Assembly: GCF_002116635.1 (NCBI RefSeq)
Contig: NZ_LQPW01000152.1
Span: 1-50,495 of the forward strand
Source of the DNA: Mycobacterium szulgai
Lineage (GTDB): Bacteria; Actinomycetota; Actinomycetes; Mycobacteriales; Mycobacteriaceae
Direction of reading: 5' to 3'
Length of the DNA: 50,495 nucleotides
Shown here: one piece after another, positions 16,340-25,212 of the stretch
Layout of the letters: each line of letters begins with the position of its first letter
Numbering within the stretch: position 1 is the first letter of the stretch
Translations under genes and position numbers: made by a program
The notes under the pieces: model-generated
Told to the model about the DNA's origin: nothing
Database searches by the model: none
The model's input: only the letters and a program-made list of their open reading frames with translations

Positions 16340-18097
16340 TTAGTTGGTCCCGCCGCCGACCTCGCCGCCGGTGCCGCCGCCGACCTCCCCGCCTACTGTG
16401 CCGCCGCCGGTCTCGCCGCCCACGGTGCCACCGCCGCCGGTGGCCGTCCCGGTCAGCATCGCCTCAAGATTGCCGTCAAGTGCCCATTGGACGGGAACCC
16501 CGAACATGCTGAGGAACGCCCCATCCATCAAGAACTTCTGCTCCAGGGCCCCCAACAAACCACCGGTCGTTACACCACCGAAGACATCGCCGCCGCCGGT
16601 GACGAACAGGCTGTCGGTGAAGGTTGCCGGCGTGGGAACACCTAATAGGGCGTTGACGGTTTGCTCGCCCGCACCTATCGCAAAGTTGACCATGTTGAAC
16701 GCATGGTTGACCGTGCCGTTGAGAGCACTGTTGGTGCCGAAAATGCCTTGCTGCAAAGCCATTTCGGTGGCCACCAGATTCGCGTTGAACGCCAGCTGAC
16801 TATTGAGCATTCCGGCCAGGCCCGCCGGGGTTAGACCGAGCTGCTGCAGCAATGACGCATCGATGGCCGGCCCACCCAATGCCGCATTGAGCGACAGCAG
16901 CTGCTGCGCGACACCCACCAGGCCACCGGTTGGGACGCCGCCCTCGAGCGATCCGCCGACGATCAAGCTGCCTGCAAAACTTGCCGGTGCCGGTGCACCC
17001 ACCACGGCGTTGACTAATTGCTCACCCGTGCCTAAGAGCAAGTTGGCGGCGCTGAAGCCATGATTCACCGCACCGTTGAGGGCGGTGCCAGAGCCGAACA
17101 ACGCTGTTTCCAGAGCCAGCTCATTGGCGACCAAAGCCTGGTTGAACCCCAACTCGGCATTGACCAGTCCGGTCAACATGCCGCTTTGGAACTGGCCCAG
17201 CTGCGTCACGCTAACGTTCGGCAGCGCGGCCGCGGTGTCCACCAGCGCGCGCAGCCCGGAGAAATTACCGTTCGCCGCACCGCTGACAGCGGCGTTGACC
17301 TGCGCACCGAGCGCCGTCAGGTCGGCATTGAAACTGCCCGCCCATGCCGGAATCGTGGCCCCGAGGCTGCCGCTCAGGCCAGATAGCCCGGCGTTGATGT
17401 TGCCCATCAACGAGCCACCGCTTGGGATTAATGCGGAAAGGGCCGCGACACCACCACCGAGGTTCCCCGACAGCGCGCCACTGAGCTGAGTGCCCAACCC
17501 GTTGAGAGCGCCGTTGAAGCTGCCCACCAGCGTTTGGCCGGTCTGGAATGAACCGCCAAGCGCCAGGCTGCTGTTGAAGTTGGCCGGAACCGGCGCTCCG
17601 ACAAGGGTATTCACAAATTGTTCGCCCGTGCCAACGGCCTGGTTGAAAGTGTTGAAGCCGCTGTTGAGCAGGCCGGCAACGCCACCGTTGACACCGCCGC
17701 TGACGGCGCCCACCGCCTGCCCCAGCGCTGTCTCGCTGGCAACCAGGGATCCGTTGAACGCAAGCTCTGCATTGACAAGATTGGTCGCGAGGCTCCCGCC
17801 CAGGATCGCCTGCAAATTGGCCGCCTCGGCACCGGCATATGCTGCCGTGGCCGAATTCATCGCCTTTACAAACTCGGCATGGAACTGCTCTGCCTGGGCG
17901 CTAAGCGCCTGATAGGCCTGCCCGTGGGCCCCGAACATTGCTGCGATGGCGGCTGACACATCGTCGGCGCCCGCGGCCAACACGCTGGTTGTCGACCCCG
18001 CTGCGGCGGCGTTGGCGGCGCTCACCGTTGAACCAATTCCCGTTAAGTCTGCTGCGGCTGACGCCATGAATTCAGGCACTGCAAATACAAAGGACAT
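16340..18097 (-). CDS. PE family protein with three approximately 75-residue repeat modules
   Basis: This 585-residue protein has a PE domain at 1-95 (MSFVFAVPEFMASAAADLTGIG; secretion signature YAGAE at 87-91). Three related modules follow at about 108-183, 312-383 and 431-504. Each starts (A/S)(E/Q)L(A/G)FN..LVA.E.AL, passes through LNG.VN..F, and ends GTGEQ.VN..VGAP.PA.F..SL. The second spacer has GNLGGG and SFNADLTALG segments. The C-terminus is a Gly/Thr/Glu tail (TVGGETGGGTVGGEVGGG). It is not a PGRS. The ATG at 18097 follows GGAAGGG. I recall no equivalent between Rv1167c and lpqW in M. tuberculosis, so this is probably a lineage-specific insertion. Function unknown; surface or secreted by ESX-5 is inferred. 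Confidence 0.88.
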   Translation of the reverse strand: MSFVFAVPEFMASAAADLTGIGSTVSAANAAAAGSTTSVLAAGADDVSAAIAAMFGAHGQAYQALSAQAEQFHAEFVKAMNSATAAYAGAEAANLQAILGGSLATNLVNAELAFNGSLVASETALGQAVGAVSGGVNGGVAGLLNSGFNTFNQAVGTGEQFVNTLVGAPVPANFNSSLALGGSFQTGQTLVGSFNGALNGLGTQLSGALSGNLGGGVAALSALIPSGGSLMGNINAGLSGLSGSLGATIPAWAGSFNADLTALGAQVNAAVSGAANGNFSGLRALVDTAAALPNVSVTQLGQFQSGMLTGLVNAELGFNQALVANELALETALFGSGTALNGAVNHGFSAANLLLGTGEQLVNAVVGAPAPASFAGSLIVGGSLEGGVPTGGLVGVAQQLLSLNAALGGPAIDASLLQQLGLTPAGLAGMLNSQLAFNANLVATEMALQQGIFGTNSALNGTVNHAFNMVNFAIGAGEQTVNALLGVPTPATFTDSLFVTGGGDVFGGVTTGGLLGALEQKFLMDGAFLSMFGVPVQWALDGNLEAMLTGTATGGGGTVGGETGGGTVGGEVGGGTGGEVGGGTN

Positions 18098-18245
18098 TTC
18101 GGGCCCTTCCCCAACCGGTCCATTACTTGGCTTCCCCGACCCGATCAGGCCCGACCCTGAACCGGGGTACCGCGAGAAATAGACCGGCCCGGGCCTTCCC
18201 AAACCTCAATTTGATAACAATTTGGCACCCGGCCAATTAGGGGCG

Positions 18246-20159
18246 TTATGGCCCGGTCTTCACCCAGTCGCCGGCGTCGCCGACGATGCCGACCGGCACC
18301 GCCCCCGAGAGGCTGACGTTCTGCACGCTCGGCCCGGCCGCGACGATCGTGGTGTCCTGCAAAATCGGCAGCACCGTCGACATGTTCCACAGCCGCGGCT
18401 CGACCGCGGTGATCACGTCGTTGATGTTCTTGCTGCCGTTGAGTGCGGCATCGATGTTGGACTGAATGCTGCGGTCGCAGATTCCGGTCAGATTCGACGG
18501 CGCCAGCACCAGGGCGCCGGGATCGGGCGCGCGGCTGGGCTGGGTGGACGTGGGGGTGGTTGCCGGCGGCTGGGTGGCCGCCGGTGTGGGCGAAGGACTA
18601 GCAGGCCCGGCGGGTCCGTTGGGTGTCAGGGTGCCGGTGGGCGTCAGCGTCGTCGGCTGCAACGCGGGGCAGCCGTAGCGCGACGCCAGTGAGGTGGCCA
18701 GGTTTCCGCCGGCCTGATGCCATCCGACTATGGCGTCCACGCTGTGGTCGTTGAGCGCGTCGCGGTAGAGCGCTACCGGGTCCAATGCCAGCACGCTGGC
18801 GGCGATGCCGACGTTGCGCAACTGGTCGGCGGCGGTGTTGGCGACGGCCACCGACGTCGGGTCGTTGGCGGCGACGCCGATGACCAGGGACAGCTGTTTG
18901 CCGTCTTTACTGATCCGGCCGCGGATCACCTCCGGCGGCCCCGTGCTCACCGGCGTGGTGGTCGAACCAGGTCCGGGGGGCGCCGGCGAGGCCGAGGTGT
19001 TGCTCTCGATTTGATATCCCGACGCCTCGAGCAGGCCCAGCGCCACGGTCGTGCCGATTGCCGGCGGTGACGTGGGCACGTAACCGGGGTCGCTGGGTGC
19101 ACGTATCTGCGCCTGGTCCAAGGTGACGGTGTTGTCGCTGCCGGCACCCACAGCGGCAAGCAGGTCGACGTCGAGCAAGCCCAGAATCGCCTTGCGGACC
19201 TGGGTGTCGGCCAGCTTCGGCTCGTTTGCCCGCAAGGTGAGCTGCATGACCCGCGGCGTCACGATCCGCGCGGTCCGCACGTCGGGAATGGCCGACAACT
19301 GCGCGAAGGCGGCCGAGCCGCCGTGCACCTGGGCCACCTGGGTGTCGCCGTTGCGCACCGAATCGGCCAGCGCGGCCGGTGCTCCCGCCCGGCGAAATTG
19401 GATGAGTGCGGGTTTGGCGGGCGGTCCCCAGTAGCGGTCGTTGCGCGCGATCAGGATCTCGTCGCGCTGCGGGTCGATGTTCTCCACCCGGAACTGACCG
19501 CCGGTGACCGGCAGCGCCCGGGCCAGCCCGGCCGCGAAACCGCCCGGGGCGTCCTTGATGATGTGGGCCGGCAGGATGTTGCTGAACAACTCCCGCCAGG
19601 CCGGGTAGGGCTGGGCGAAGGTCACGACGGCCTGCTTGCCGCCCTCGAGCGACTGGACGTTGGTGATCAGGTCGTAGCCGGCCGGGTCGACGACTCCGGG
19701 CTGGCTCACCATTTGCCGCCACAGGTACCAGAAGTCATCGGCAGCGATGGGGGCGTTGTCGGTCCATTGCGCCTCGGGCCGGATCTTGTACGTCACGGTG
19801 AACGGGCTTTCACTGGTCACGTCGGCCGATACCAGCAAAGTTGGGTCCAGCTCCCAGCGCGAACCGGTCGACGAAGTGGGATCGGGCACCGGCCGGAACG
19901 CGCTGGGTAACACCAGCGCGCTGATCGCGGCGTTCACCGGCGACAGATCCGACAGCAGATGCGGGTTGAACCCGGCGCCGATCGAGTCGATGCCCATGAT
20001 GATCTGGGTCGGGTGCGGCGGCGGCGGTGGTGTGTTGTGCGGGGTGTCGGTGCTCTGCGGGGCCGGCGGCGGGCTGACGGTACACGCCGACAGCGCCATG
20101 CCCAGCACCGAGACCAGCGCGCCGGCCGTCACACAGACGCGACGGACTGGGCTCGGCAC
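18246..20159 (-). CDS. lpqW: Lipoprotein LpqW, regulator of PIM/LAM assembly
   Basis: This 637-residue lipoprotein has a solute-binding family 5 fold. A short signal sequence ends in the lipobox LSAC (C26), followed by a Pro/Thr linker and then the SBP domain (PTQIIMGIDSIGAGFNPHLL, TYKIRPEAQWTDNAPIAADDFWYLW, LILARNDRYWG-like ILIARNDRYWGPP). A Pro/Thr/Ala insert lies near residues 540-580 before SNLTGICDRSIQSNIDAALNG. In mycobacteria LpqW steers polar PIM intermediates toward LM/LAM, and loss of PimE suppresses its mutant phenotype; pimE is also in this window. The GTG start at 20159 is 10 bp after the typA stop, so co-transcription with typA is likely. The orthologue is Rv1166. Confidence 0.93.
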   Translation of the reverse strand: MPSPVRRVCVTAGALVSVLGMALSACTVSPPPAPQSTDTPHNTPPPPPHPTQIIMGIDSIGAGFNPHLLSDLSPVNAAISALVLPSAFRPVPDPTSSTGSRWELDPTLLVSADVTSESPFTVTYKIRPEAQWTDNAPIAADDFWYLWRQMVSQPGVVDPAGYDLITNVQSLEGGKQAVVTFAQPYPAWRELFSNILPAHIIKDAPGGFAAGLARALPVTGGQFRVENIDPQRDEILIARNDRYWGPPAKPALIQFRRAGAPAALADSVRNGDTQVAQVHGGSAAFAQLSAIPDVRTARIVTPRVMQLTLRANEPKLADTQVRKAILGLLDVDLLAAVGAGSDNTVTLDQAQIRAPSDPGYVPTSPPAIGTTVALGLLEASGYQIESNTSASPAPPGPGSTTTPVSTGPPEVIRGRISKDGKQLSLVIGVAANDPTSVAVANTAADQLRNVGIAASVLALDPVALYRDALNDHSVDAIVGWHQAGGNLATSLASRYGCPALQPTTLTPTGTLTPNGPAGPASPSPTPAATQPPATTPTSTQPSRAPDPGALVLAPSNLTGICDRSIQSNIDAALNGSKNINDVITAVEPRLWNMSTVLPILQDTTIVAAGPSVQNVSLSGAVPVGIVGDAGDWVKTGP

Positions 20160-20169
20160 GGTACTCAGG

Positions 20170-22056
20170 CTAACCCCGGGCCTTGGCACGAGCCCGGCTG
20201 CGGGCTCGCGAGGTGGCATCGAGTTCGACCTTCCGGACCCGGACGATCTCGGGCGTCACCTCGACGCACTCGTCAGCCGCGCAGAATTCCATGGCCTGCT
20301 CCAGGTCGAGCTCAAGCGCCTTGGCCAGCGTCTCCATCACATCGGCGGTCGAGGACCGCATGTTGGTCAGCTTCTTCTCCCGGGTGACGTTGACGTCGAG
20401 ATCCTCGGCCCGCGGGTTGATCCCGACGACCATGCCCTCGTAGGTGTCCTGGCCTGGTTCGACGAAGAACTGGCCGCGGTCGGCAAGTTGCAGCAGGGCG
20501 AACGGCGTGATGACGCCGGCGCGATCCGACACCAGTGACCCGGTGTGCCGGGCGCGGATCTCCCCCGCCCACGGCCGGTAGCCGTCGAACACCGCGTTGG
20601 CGATGCCGGTGCCGCGCGTGATGGTGAGGAAGTCGGTGCGGAAGCCGATCAGGCCGCGGCTGGGCACGATGAAATCCATCCGGACCCAGCCGGCGGCATG
20701 GTTGGTCATCTCTTCCATGCGGCCCTTGCGGCCGGCCATCAATTGGGTGATGGCGCCGACGAATTCGTCCGGGCAGTCGATCGTCATCGCCTCGAACGGC
20801 TCGTGCAGCTGTCCGTCGATCGTCTTGGTGACCACCTGCGGCTTGCCGACGGTGAGCTCGAAACCCTCCCGCCGCATCGTCTCGACCAGCACCGCAAGCG
20901 CCAGCTCGCCGCGGCCCTGCACCTCCCAGGCGTCGGGCCGGTCGATGTCGACGACCCGGATCGAGACATTGCCGACCAACTCGGTGTCCAGCCGGTTGCG
21001 AACCATGCGTGCCGTCAGCTTGTGCCCGGACACCTTGCCGGCCAGCGGCGAGGTGTTGGTGCCGATCGTGACCGAGATGGCCGGTTCGTCGACGGTGATG
21101 CGCGGCAGCGGGTGGGCATGGTCGGGGTCGGCCAGGGTGTCGCCGATCATGATGTCGGGCAGCCCCGCGACCGCCACGATGTCGCCGGCGACCGCTTCCT
21201 CGGTGGGGCTGCGTTCGACGCCCTCGGTGGCCAGCAACTCGGTGATCTTGGCGCTGGTGATGACGGGCACACCGTCCACCTCACGCATCCAGGCCACCTG
21301 CTGGCCTTTGCGCAGCTTGCCGTTATAGATGCGGATCAACGCGAGCCGGCCCAGGAATGCCGACGCGTCCAGGTTGGTGACCAGCGCCTGCAGCGGCGCC
21401 TCGGGGTCACCCTTGGGTGGCGGTACGTACTTTTCGAGCACCTCGAACAGCGGGTCCAGGTTGGTGCCGTCGGGAACCTGGCCGTCGGCCGGCTGGGTGG
21501 TACTGGCGATGCCCGCGCGCCCGGAGGCATACAGCGTCGGCAGACCCAGCGCGTGCTCGGCGGCTTTGGCGGCTTCGTCGTCGAGATCGGAGGCTACGTC
21601 GAGCAACAGGTCGTGGCTGGCATCGACAACCTCGGCGATGCGGGCGTCGGGCCGATCGGTCTTGTTGACGACGAGGATCACCGGCAGGTGTGCGGTCAGG
21701 GCCTTTCGCAGCACGAACCGGGTTTGCGGCAACGGACCCTCGGAGGCGTCGACCAGCAGCAACACCCCGTCCACCATGGACAGTCCGCGCTCCACCTCGC
21801 CGCCGAAGTCGGCGTGGCCGGGGGTGTCGATCACGTTTATGACCGTGACGGTTCCGTCGGCGTCGTGGCGGTGCACGGATGTGTTCTTGGCCAGGATCGT
21901 GATGCCCTTTTCCCGCTCCAGGTCGCCGCTGTCCATCACTCGTTCCTGGACTTCACCGCGTTCGTGCAGGGCGCCGGACTGGCGCAGCATGGCGTCGACC
22001 AGGGTGGTTTTGCCGTGGTCGACGTGCGCGACGATGGCGACATTGCGGAATGGCAC
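20170..22056 (-). CDS. typA: Translational GTPase TypA/BipA
   Basis: This 628-residue ribosome-associated GTPase is related to EF-G and LepA. The G1 motif AHVDHGKTT lies at 10-18, the G3 motif is DTPGHADFGGEVERG, and the G4 motif is VNKTDRPDARI. EF-G-like domains follow, with the TypA-specific C-terminal part (FIVPSRGLIGFRTDFL, MVVGINPRAEDLDVNVTREK). The full length matches Rv1165. It is required for ribosome assembly or stress-dependent translation in other bacteria. It begins 150 bp after narI and probably has its own promoter, then reads into lpqW. Confidence 0.96.
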   Translation of the reverse strand: MPFRNVAIVAHVDHGKTTLVDAMLRQSGALHERGEVQERVMDSGDLEREKGITILAKNTSVHRHDADGTVTVINVIDTPGHADFGGEVERGLSMVDGVLLLVDASEGPLPQTRFVLRKALTAHLPVILVVNKTDRPDARIAEVVDASHDLLLDVASDLDDEAAKAAEHALGLPTLYASGRAGIASTTQPADGQVPDGTNLDPLFEVLEKYVPPPKGDPEAPLQALVTNLDASAFLGRLALIRIYNGKLRKGQQVAWMREVDGVPVITSAKITELLATEGVERSPTEEAVAGDIVAVAGLPDIMIGDTLADPDHAHPLPRITVDEPAISVTIGTNTSPLAGKVSGHKLTARMVRNRLDTELVGNVSIRVVDIDRPDAWEVQGRGELALAVLVETMRREGFELTVGKPQVVTKTIDGQLHEPFEAMTIDCPDEFVGAITQLMAGRKGRMEEMTNHAAGWVRMDFIVPSRGLIGFRTDFLTITRGTGIANAVFDGYRPWAGEIRARHTGSLVSDRAGVITPFALLQLADRGQFFVEPGQDTYEGMVVGINPRAEDLDVNVTREKKLTNMRSSTADVMETLAKALELDLEQAMEFCAADECVEVTPEIVRVRKVELDATSRARSRARAKARG

Positions 22057-22206
22057 GTCGGTGATTGTGGCAGTGGGGACCGGTCAATAGCGAACCGAGC
22101 AGCTCATCGGATGTGCTTCCAGGGCGGCGAAACGCGGTTCGCCGGGTCCTGAACACACGCTCGAAGCCGTGATTTCACTCTCGTTGGCACGTGCGGGTTG
22201 GCGCGG

Positions 22207-22938
22207 CTACCAGCCGCGGCGGCGCGGCGCCGAACCGACCAACTGGTGCTTGTCGGCCACATCGCGGCTGCGGTAGACGATGTAGGGCCGAAACAGGTAG
22301 GCAAACGGCGCGCTGAACGCGTGGACCAGCCGAGTGAACGGCCATAGCGCAAACAGCATCAGCGCAATCAACACGTGGATCTGGTAGTACGGCGCGGCAT
22401 GGGCCATCAGATCCCCCCGCGGATCCAGAATCCAGATCGACCGGAACCAGATCGACACCTTTTGCCGGTAGTCGTGCAGCTCGCCGAAGTGCGTCGCACC
22501 GATGAGTGTGCAACTCAAGCCGGCCACCAACGCGCACGCCAGCACCACGTACATCACCTTGTCGTTGCGGGTGGTGGCCTGGTAGACGGCTTCGTGCGTG
22601 CGACGGCGGTAGATCAGCAGCCCCACGCCCAGGATGGTCGCGATACCGGCGGGTATGCCGAGCATGAGTGCCTGCAGGTGATAGAGGTGATCGCTCATGC
22701 CGATGCGACGGGTCAGCCATTCCGGAACGAACAGGCCCATGACGTGGCCCATGATCACGGCCAGACTGCCGAAATGGAACAACGGGTTGGCGATCGACAG
22801 CAATCGCGACTCGTAGATCTGCGAGGAACGGGTGGTCCAGCCGAACTTGTCGTACCGGTAGCGCCACCAGGTGCCGACGACCACGATTGCCAGCACGACA
22901 TATGGCACGTCGTCCCAGAAGATTTCGATCAGTTTCAT
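22207..22938 (-). CDS. narI: Respiratory nitrate reductase gamma subunit NarI
   Basis: This 243-residue membrane cytochrome b subunit anchors NarGH and passes quinol electrons to NarH. Five transmembrane helices are visible. H55, H65, H188 and H206 align with the four haem ligands H56, H66, H187 and H205 of E. coli NarI (LFHFGSLAVIMGHVMGL; YQIHVLIALMLFALWPFTRLVHAF). Its ATG overlaps the narJ stop by 4 bp (ATGA at 22935-22938), which implies translational coupling. It is the last gene of narGHJI. Confidence 0.95.
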   Translation of the reverse strand: MKLIEIFWDDVPYVVLAIVVVGTWWRYRYDKFGWTTRSSQIYESRLLSIANPLFHFGSLAVIMGHVMGLFVPEWLTRRIGMSDHLYHLQALMLGIPAGIATILGVGLLIYRRRTHEAVYQATTRNDKVMYVVLACALVAGLSCTLIGATHFGELHDYRQKVSIWFRSIWILDPRGDLMAHAAPYYQIHVLIALMLFALWPFTRLVHAFSAPFAYLFRPYIVYRSRDVADKHQLVGSAPRRRGW

Positions 22939-23591
22939 GTGGTGCCTCGTTTGGGCGGAACGGTAAGCGTAAAGGGTTGCAGTCCAACCGATTCCGCGGG
23001 CGGGCCGGCCTGGGCCAGGCGTTGCGCCCGGCGCACGTCCTGATCGGTGGCCACCGGTAGTGTCTGGCAGACCGCCGCCACGGCGTGCTGGTAGGCAGAG
23101 TTGGCCTCGACCAACGCGTTTCGCAGCACATCGATCGGGACGCGATGCTCGGTGAGCAGTGCCCGCCCGGCAGCGGGATCGACGGTGGCAGCGAACTCGA
23201 GCACGACCGGCAGGTAATCGGGGGCCTCGTCGTGGGGCGGCTCGGCGCCGGCTTCGCGGTAGGCGGTCGCGAAGGCGAGCATGTCGCGCCCGCGGTTACG
23301 GGTGTCCCCGGCGGTCCAGTACGTCAGATACATGGTGGCGCGCCTGCGCATGTCGAAGGTCTCGACGTAGTCCATCGCGGCGGCCATCGGCTCGCGCCCA
23401 CGCAGAGCCGTGGACGTCTGACCCAGCAGCGCCGCCGCCGGTTCGCCGATGTGCCTGAGCAATTCGTCGACAGTGTCCAGCCGCTGGCTCAGATCGTCAT
23501 CCGGGTAGACCAACAGCAGCGAGGCCGCCTGCCACACCAGGCGGTCCCGCAAAACGCCCTGTTGCCTGGAGGAGCGGGACAACAGCTTCAT
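22935..23591 (-). CDS. narJ: Nitrate reductase assembly chaperone NarJ
   Basis: This 218-residue cytoplasmic TorD-family chaperone binds apo-NarG for molybdenum cofactor insertion. It is an all-helical protein with the family signature YVETFDMRRRATMYLTYWTAGDTRNRG and later APDYLPVVLEFAATVD. The ATG overlaps the narH stop by 4 bp (23588-23591), and its own stop overlaps the narI start. The divergent C-terminus (LQPFTLTVPPKRGTT) is Pro-rich. Confidence 0.94.
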   Translation of the reverse strand: MKLLSRSSRQQGVLRDRLVWQAASLLLVYPDDDLSQRLDTVDELLRHIGEPAAALLGQTSTALRGREPMAAAMDYVETFDMRRRATMYLTYWTAGDTRNRGRDMLAFATAYREAGAEPPHDEAPDYLPVVLEFAATVDPAAGRALLTEHRVPIDVLRNALVEANSAYQHAVAAVCQTLPVATDQDVRRAQRLAQAGPPAESVGLQPFTLTVPPKRGTT

Positions 23592-25210
23592 CGCTTGACC
23601 CGCTTCGTCTCCGGGAACAGGCTCTCGGGCTTACCCCTGCCGTCCCAGTTCAGCAAGTTCGTCTGGCGTTGCCGCAGAGCGTGGAAGGTCTCCACGGCGA
23701 CCGGTACCGGAACACCGCTGCCGTCGCCGAACGGACCGGACTCATACATGCCCGGCCCGCCGTCGAACGACAGCGAGCAACCCATCTCGTCGGCCATCCC
23801 GGCGTCGGGCAGCTCCGCCGCGTAGGCCGTCGGAATCACGTAGCGCTCTTCGTATTTCGCGATTGCCAGCAATCGGTACATCTCATAGATCTGTTCTTCG
23901 GTCATGCCGACTGCTGCGGGGATGTGCGGTTGGGTTTCCCGGCCCAGGTTGATGTCGCGCATATAGGACCGCATGGCCGCCAACCGGCGCAGCACCCCGG
24001 CGACCACTTCGGTGTCGCCGGCGGTGAACAGTTCGGCCAGATACTGAATCGGGATGCGCAGCGCTTCCAGAGCACCGAACAGGTTGCCCAGTTCCTCGCC
24101 GTCGTGTCCGTCGTGGCTGACCGCGTCGACCACCGGTGACAGTGGCGGGATGTACCACACCATCGGCATGGTCCGGTATTCCGGGTGCAGTGGCAGGGCG
24201 ACCTTGTAAGTGTTGATCAGTGCGTACACCGGCGAGCGCTGGGCCGCGTCGATCCATTCCTCGGAGATACCCTGCGCCCGGGCACCGGCGATGACCTCGG
24301 GGTCGTTGGGGTCCAACAGGATTGAGCGCTGTGCCTCGTACAGGTCGGCGTCGTTTTCCACCGAGGCCGCCTCGAGCACCCGGTCTACGTCATAAAGCAC
24401 CAGCCCCAGATAGCGCAACCGCCCAACGCACGTTTCCGAGCACACCGTGGGCAGCCCCACCTCGATGCGCGGGTAACACAGCGTGCACTTTTCGGCCTTG
24501 CCGGTCTTGTGGTTGAAATACACCTTCTTGTAAGGACATCCGGACACGCACATCCGCCAGCCCCGGCAGCGGTCCTGATCGACCAGCACGATGCCGTCCT
24601 CGGTGCGCTTGTACATCGCACCCGACGGGCACGAGGCAACGCACGACGGATTGAGGCAGTGCTCGCAGATCCGCGGCAGGTAGAACATGAAGGTCTCTTC
24701 GAGCTTGAGTTTGACCTCCTCGCTGACCTTCTTCAGGATCGGATCCTGCGGCACGATTTCGGTTGAGCCGGCCAGGTTGTCGTCCCAGTTCGAACCCCAC
24801 GAGATCTTCACCGGTTCGCCGGTGATCGCGCTCTTCGGCGCGGCCGTCGGGAAGGTGTCGCCCGCGGGGGCCTGGGTCAGATTTTCGTAGTCGTAGGTCC
24901 ACGGCTCGTAGTAGTCGTCCATGGTGGGCAGTTTGGGGTTGGCGAAGATGCGCAGCAGCTTGGCCATGCGTCCGCCGTCACGCAGCCGCAGCCGGCCCCT
25001 GGTGTCGCGCACCCATCCCCCACGCCAGCGATCCTGGTCCTCGTATGTGCGCGGATACCCCACGCCCGGACGGGTTTCCACGTTGTTGAACCACACATAT
25101 TCGGTACCCGCGCGATTCGTCCAGGCCTGCTTGCAGGTCACCGAACAGGTGTGGCAGCCAATGCATTTGTCGAGGTTCATCACCATCGCCATCTGCGCCA
25201 TTACCTTCAT
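23588..25210 (-). CDS. narH: Respiratory nitrate reductase beta subunit NarH
   Basis: This 540-residue iron-sulfur subunit transfers electrons from NarI haem to NarG. The first ferredoxin-type motif is C16, C19, C22, C26 (CIGCHTCSVTC). A second set follows in CEHCLNPSCVASCP, and a third in CRGWRMCVSGCP, where Trp replaces a Cys as in the [3Fe-4S] cluster of this family. The C-terminal NarH domain (EALRIPIQYLAELFTAGDT) is present. The start MKVMAQMAMVMNLDKC is 2 bp after the narG stop; downstream Mets at 4, 7, 9 and 11 are alternatives. Confidence 0.96.
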   Translation of the reverse strand: MKVMAQMAMVMNLDKCIGCHTCSVTCKQAWTNRAGTEYVWFNNVETRPGVGYPRTYEDQDRWRGGWVRDTRGRLRLRDGGRMAKLLRIFANPKLPTMDDYYEPWTYDYENLTQAPAGDTFPTAAPKSAITGEPVKISWGSNWDDNLAGSTEIVPQDPILKKVSEEVKLKLEETFMFYLPRICEHCLNPSCVASCPSGAMYKRTEDGIVLVDQDRCRGWRMCVSGCPYKKVYFNHKTGKAEKCTLCYPRIEVGLPTVCSETCVGRLRYLGLVLYDVDRVLEAASVENDADLYEAQRSILLDPNDPEVIAGARAQGISEEWIDAAQRSPVYALINTYKVALPLHPEYRTMPMVWYIPPLSPVVDAVSHDGHDGEELGNLFGALEALRIPIQYLAELFTAGDTEVVAGVLRRLAAMRSYMRDINLGRETQPHIPAAVGMTEEQIYEMYRLLAIAKYEERYVIPTAYAAELPDAGMADEMGCSLSFDGGPGMYESGPFGDGSGVPVPVAVETFHALRQRQTNLLNWDGRGKPESLFPETKRVKR

Positions 25211-25212
25211 GG

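Noticed and set aside
20545..22152. A 535-residue frame antisense to typA
   Set aside because: Same shadow effect; TypA on the other strand is full-length and conserved.
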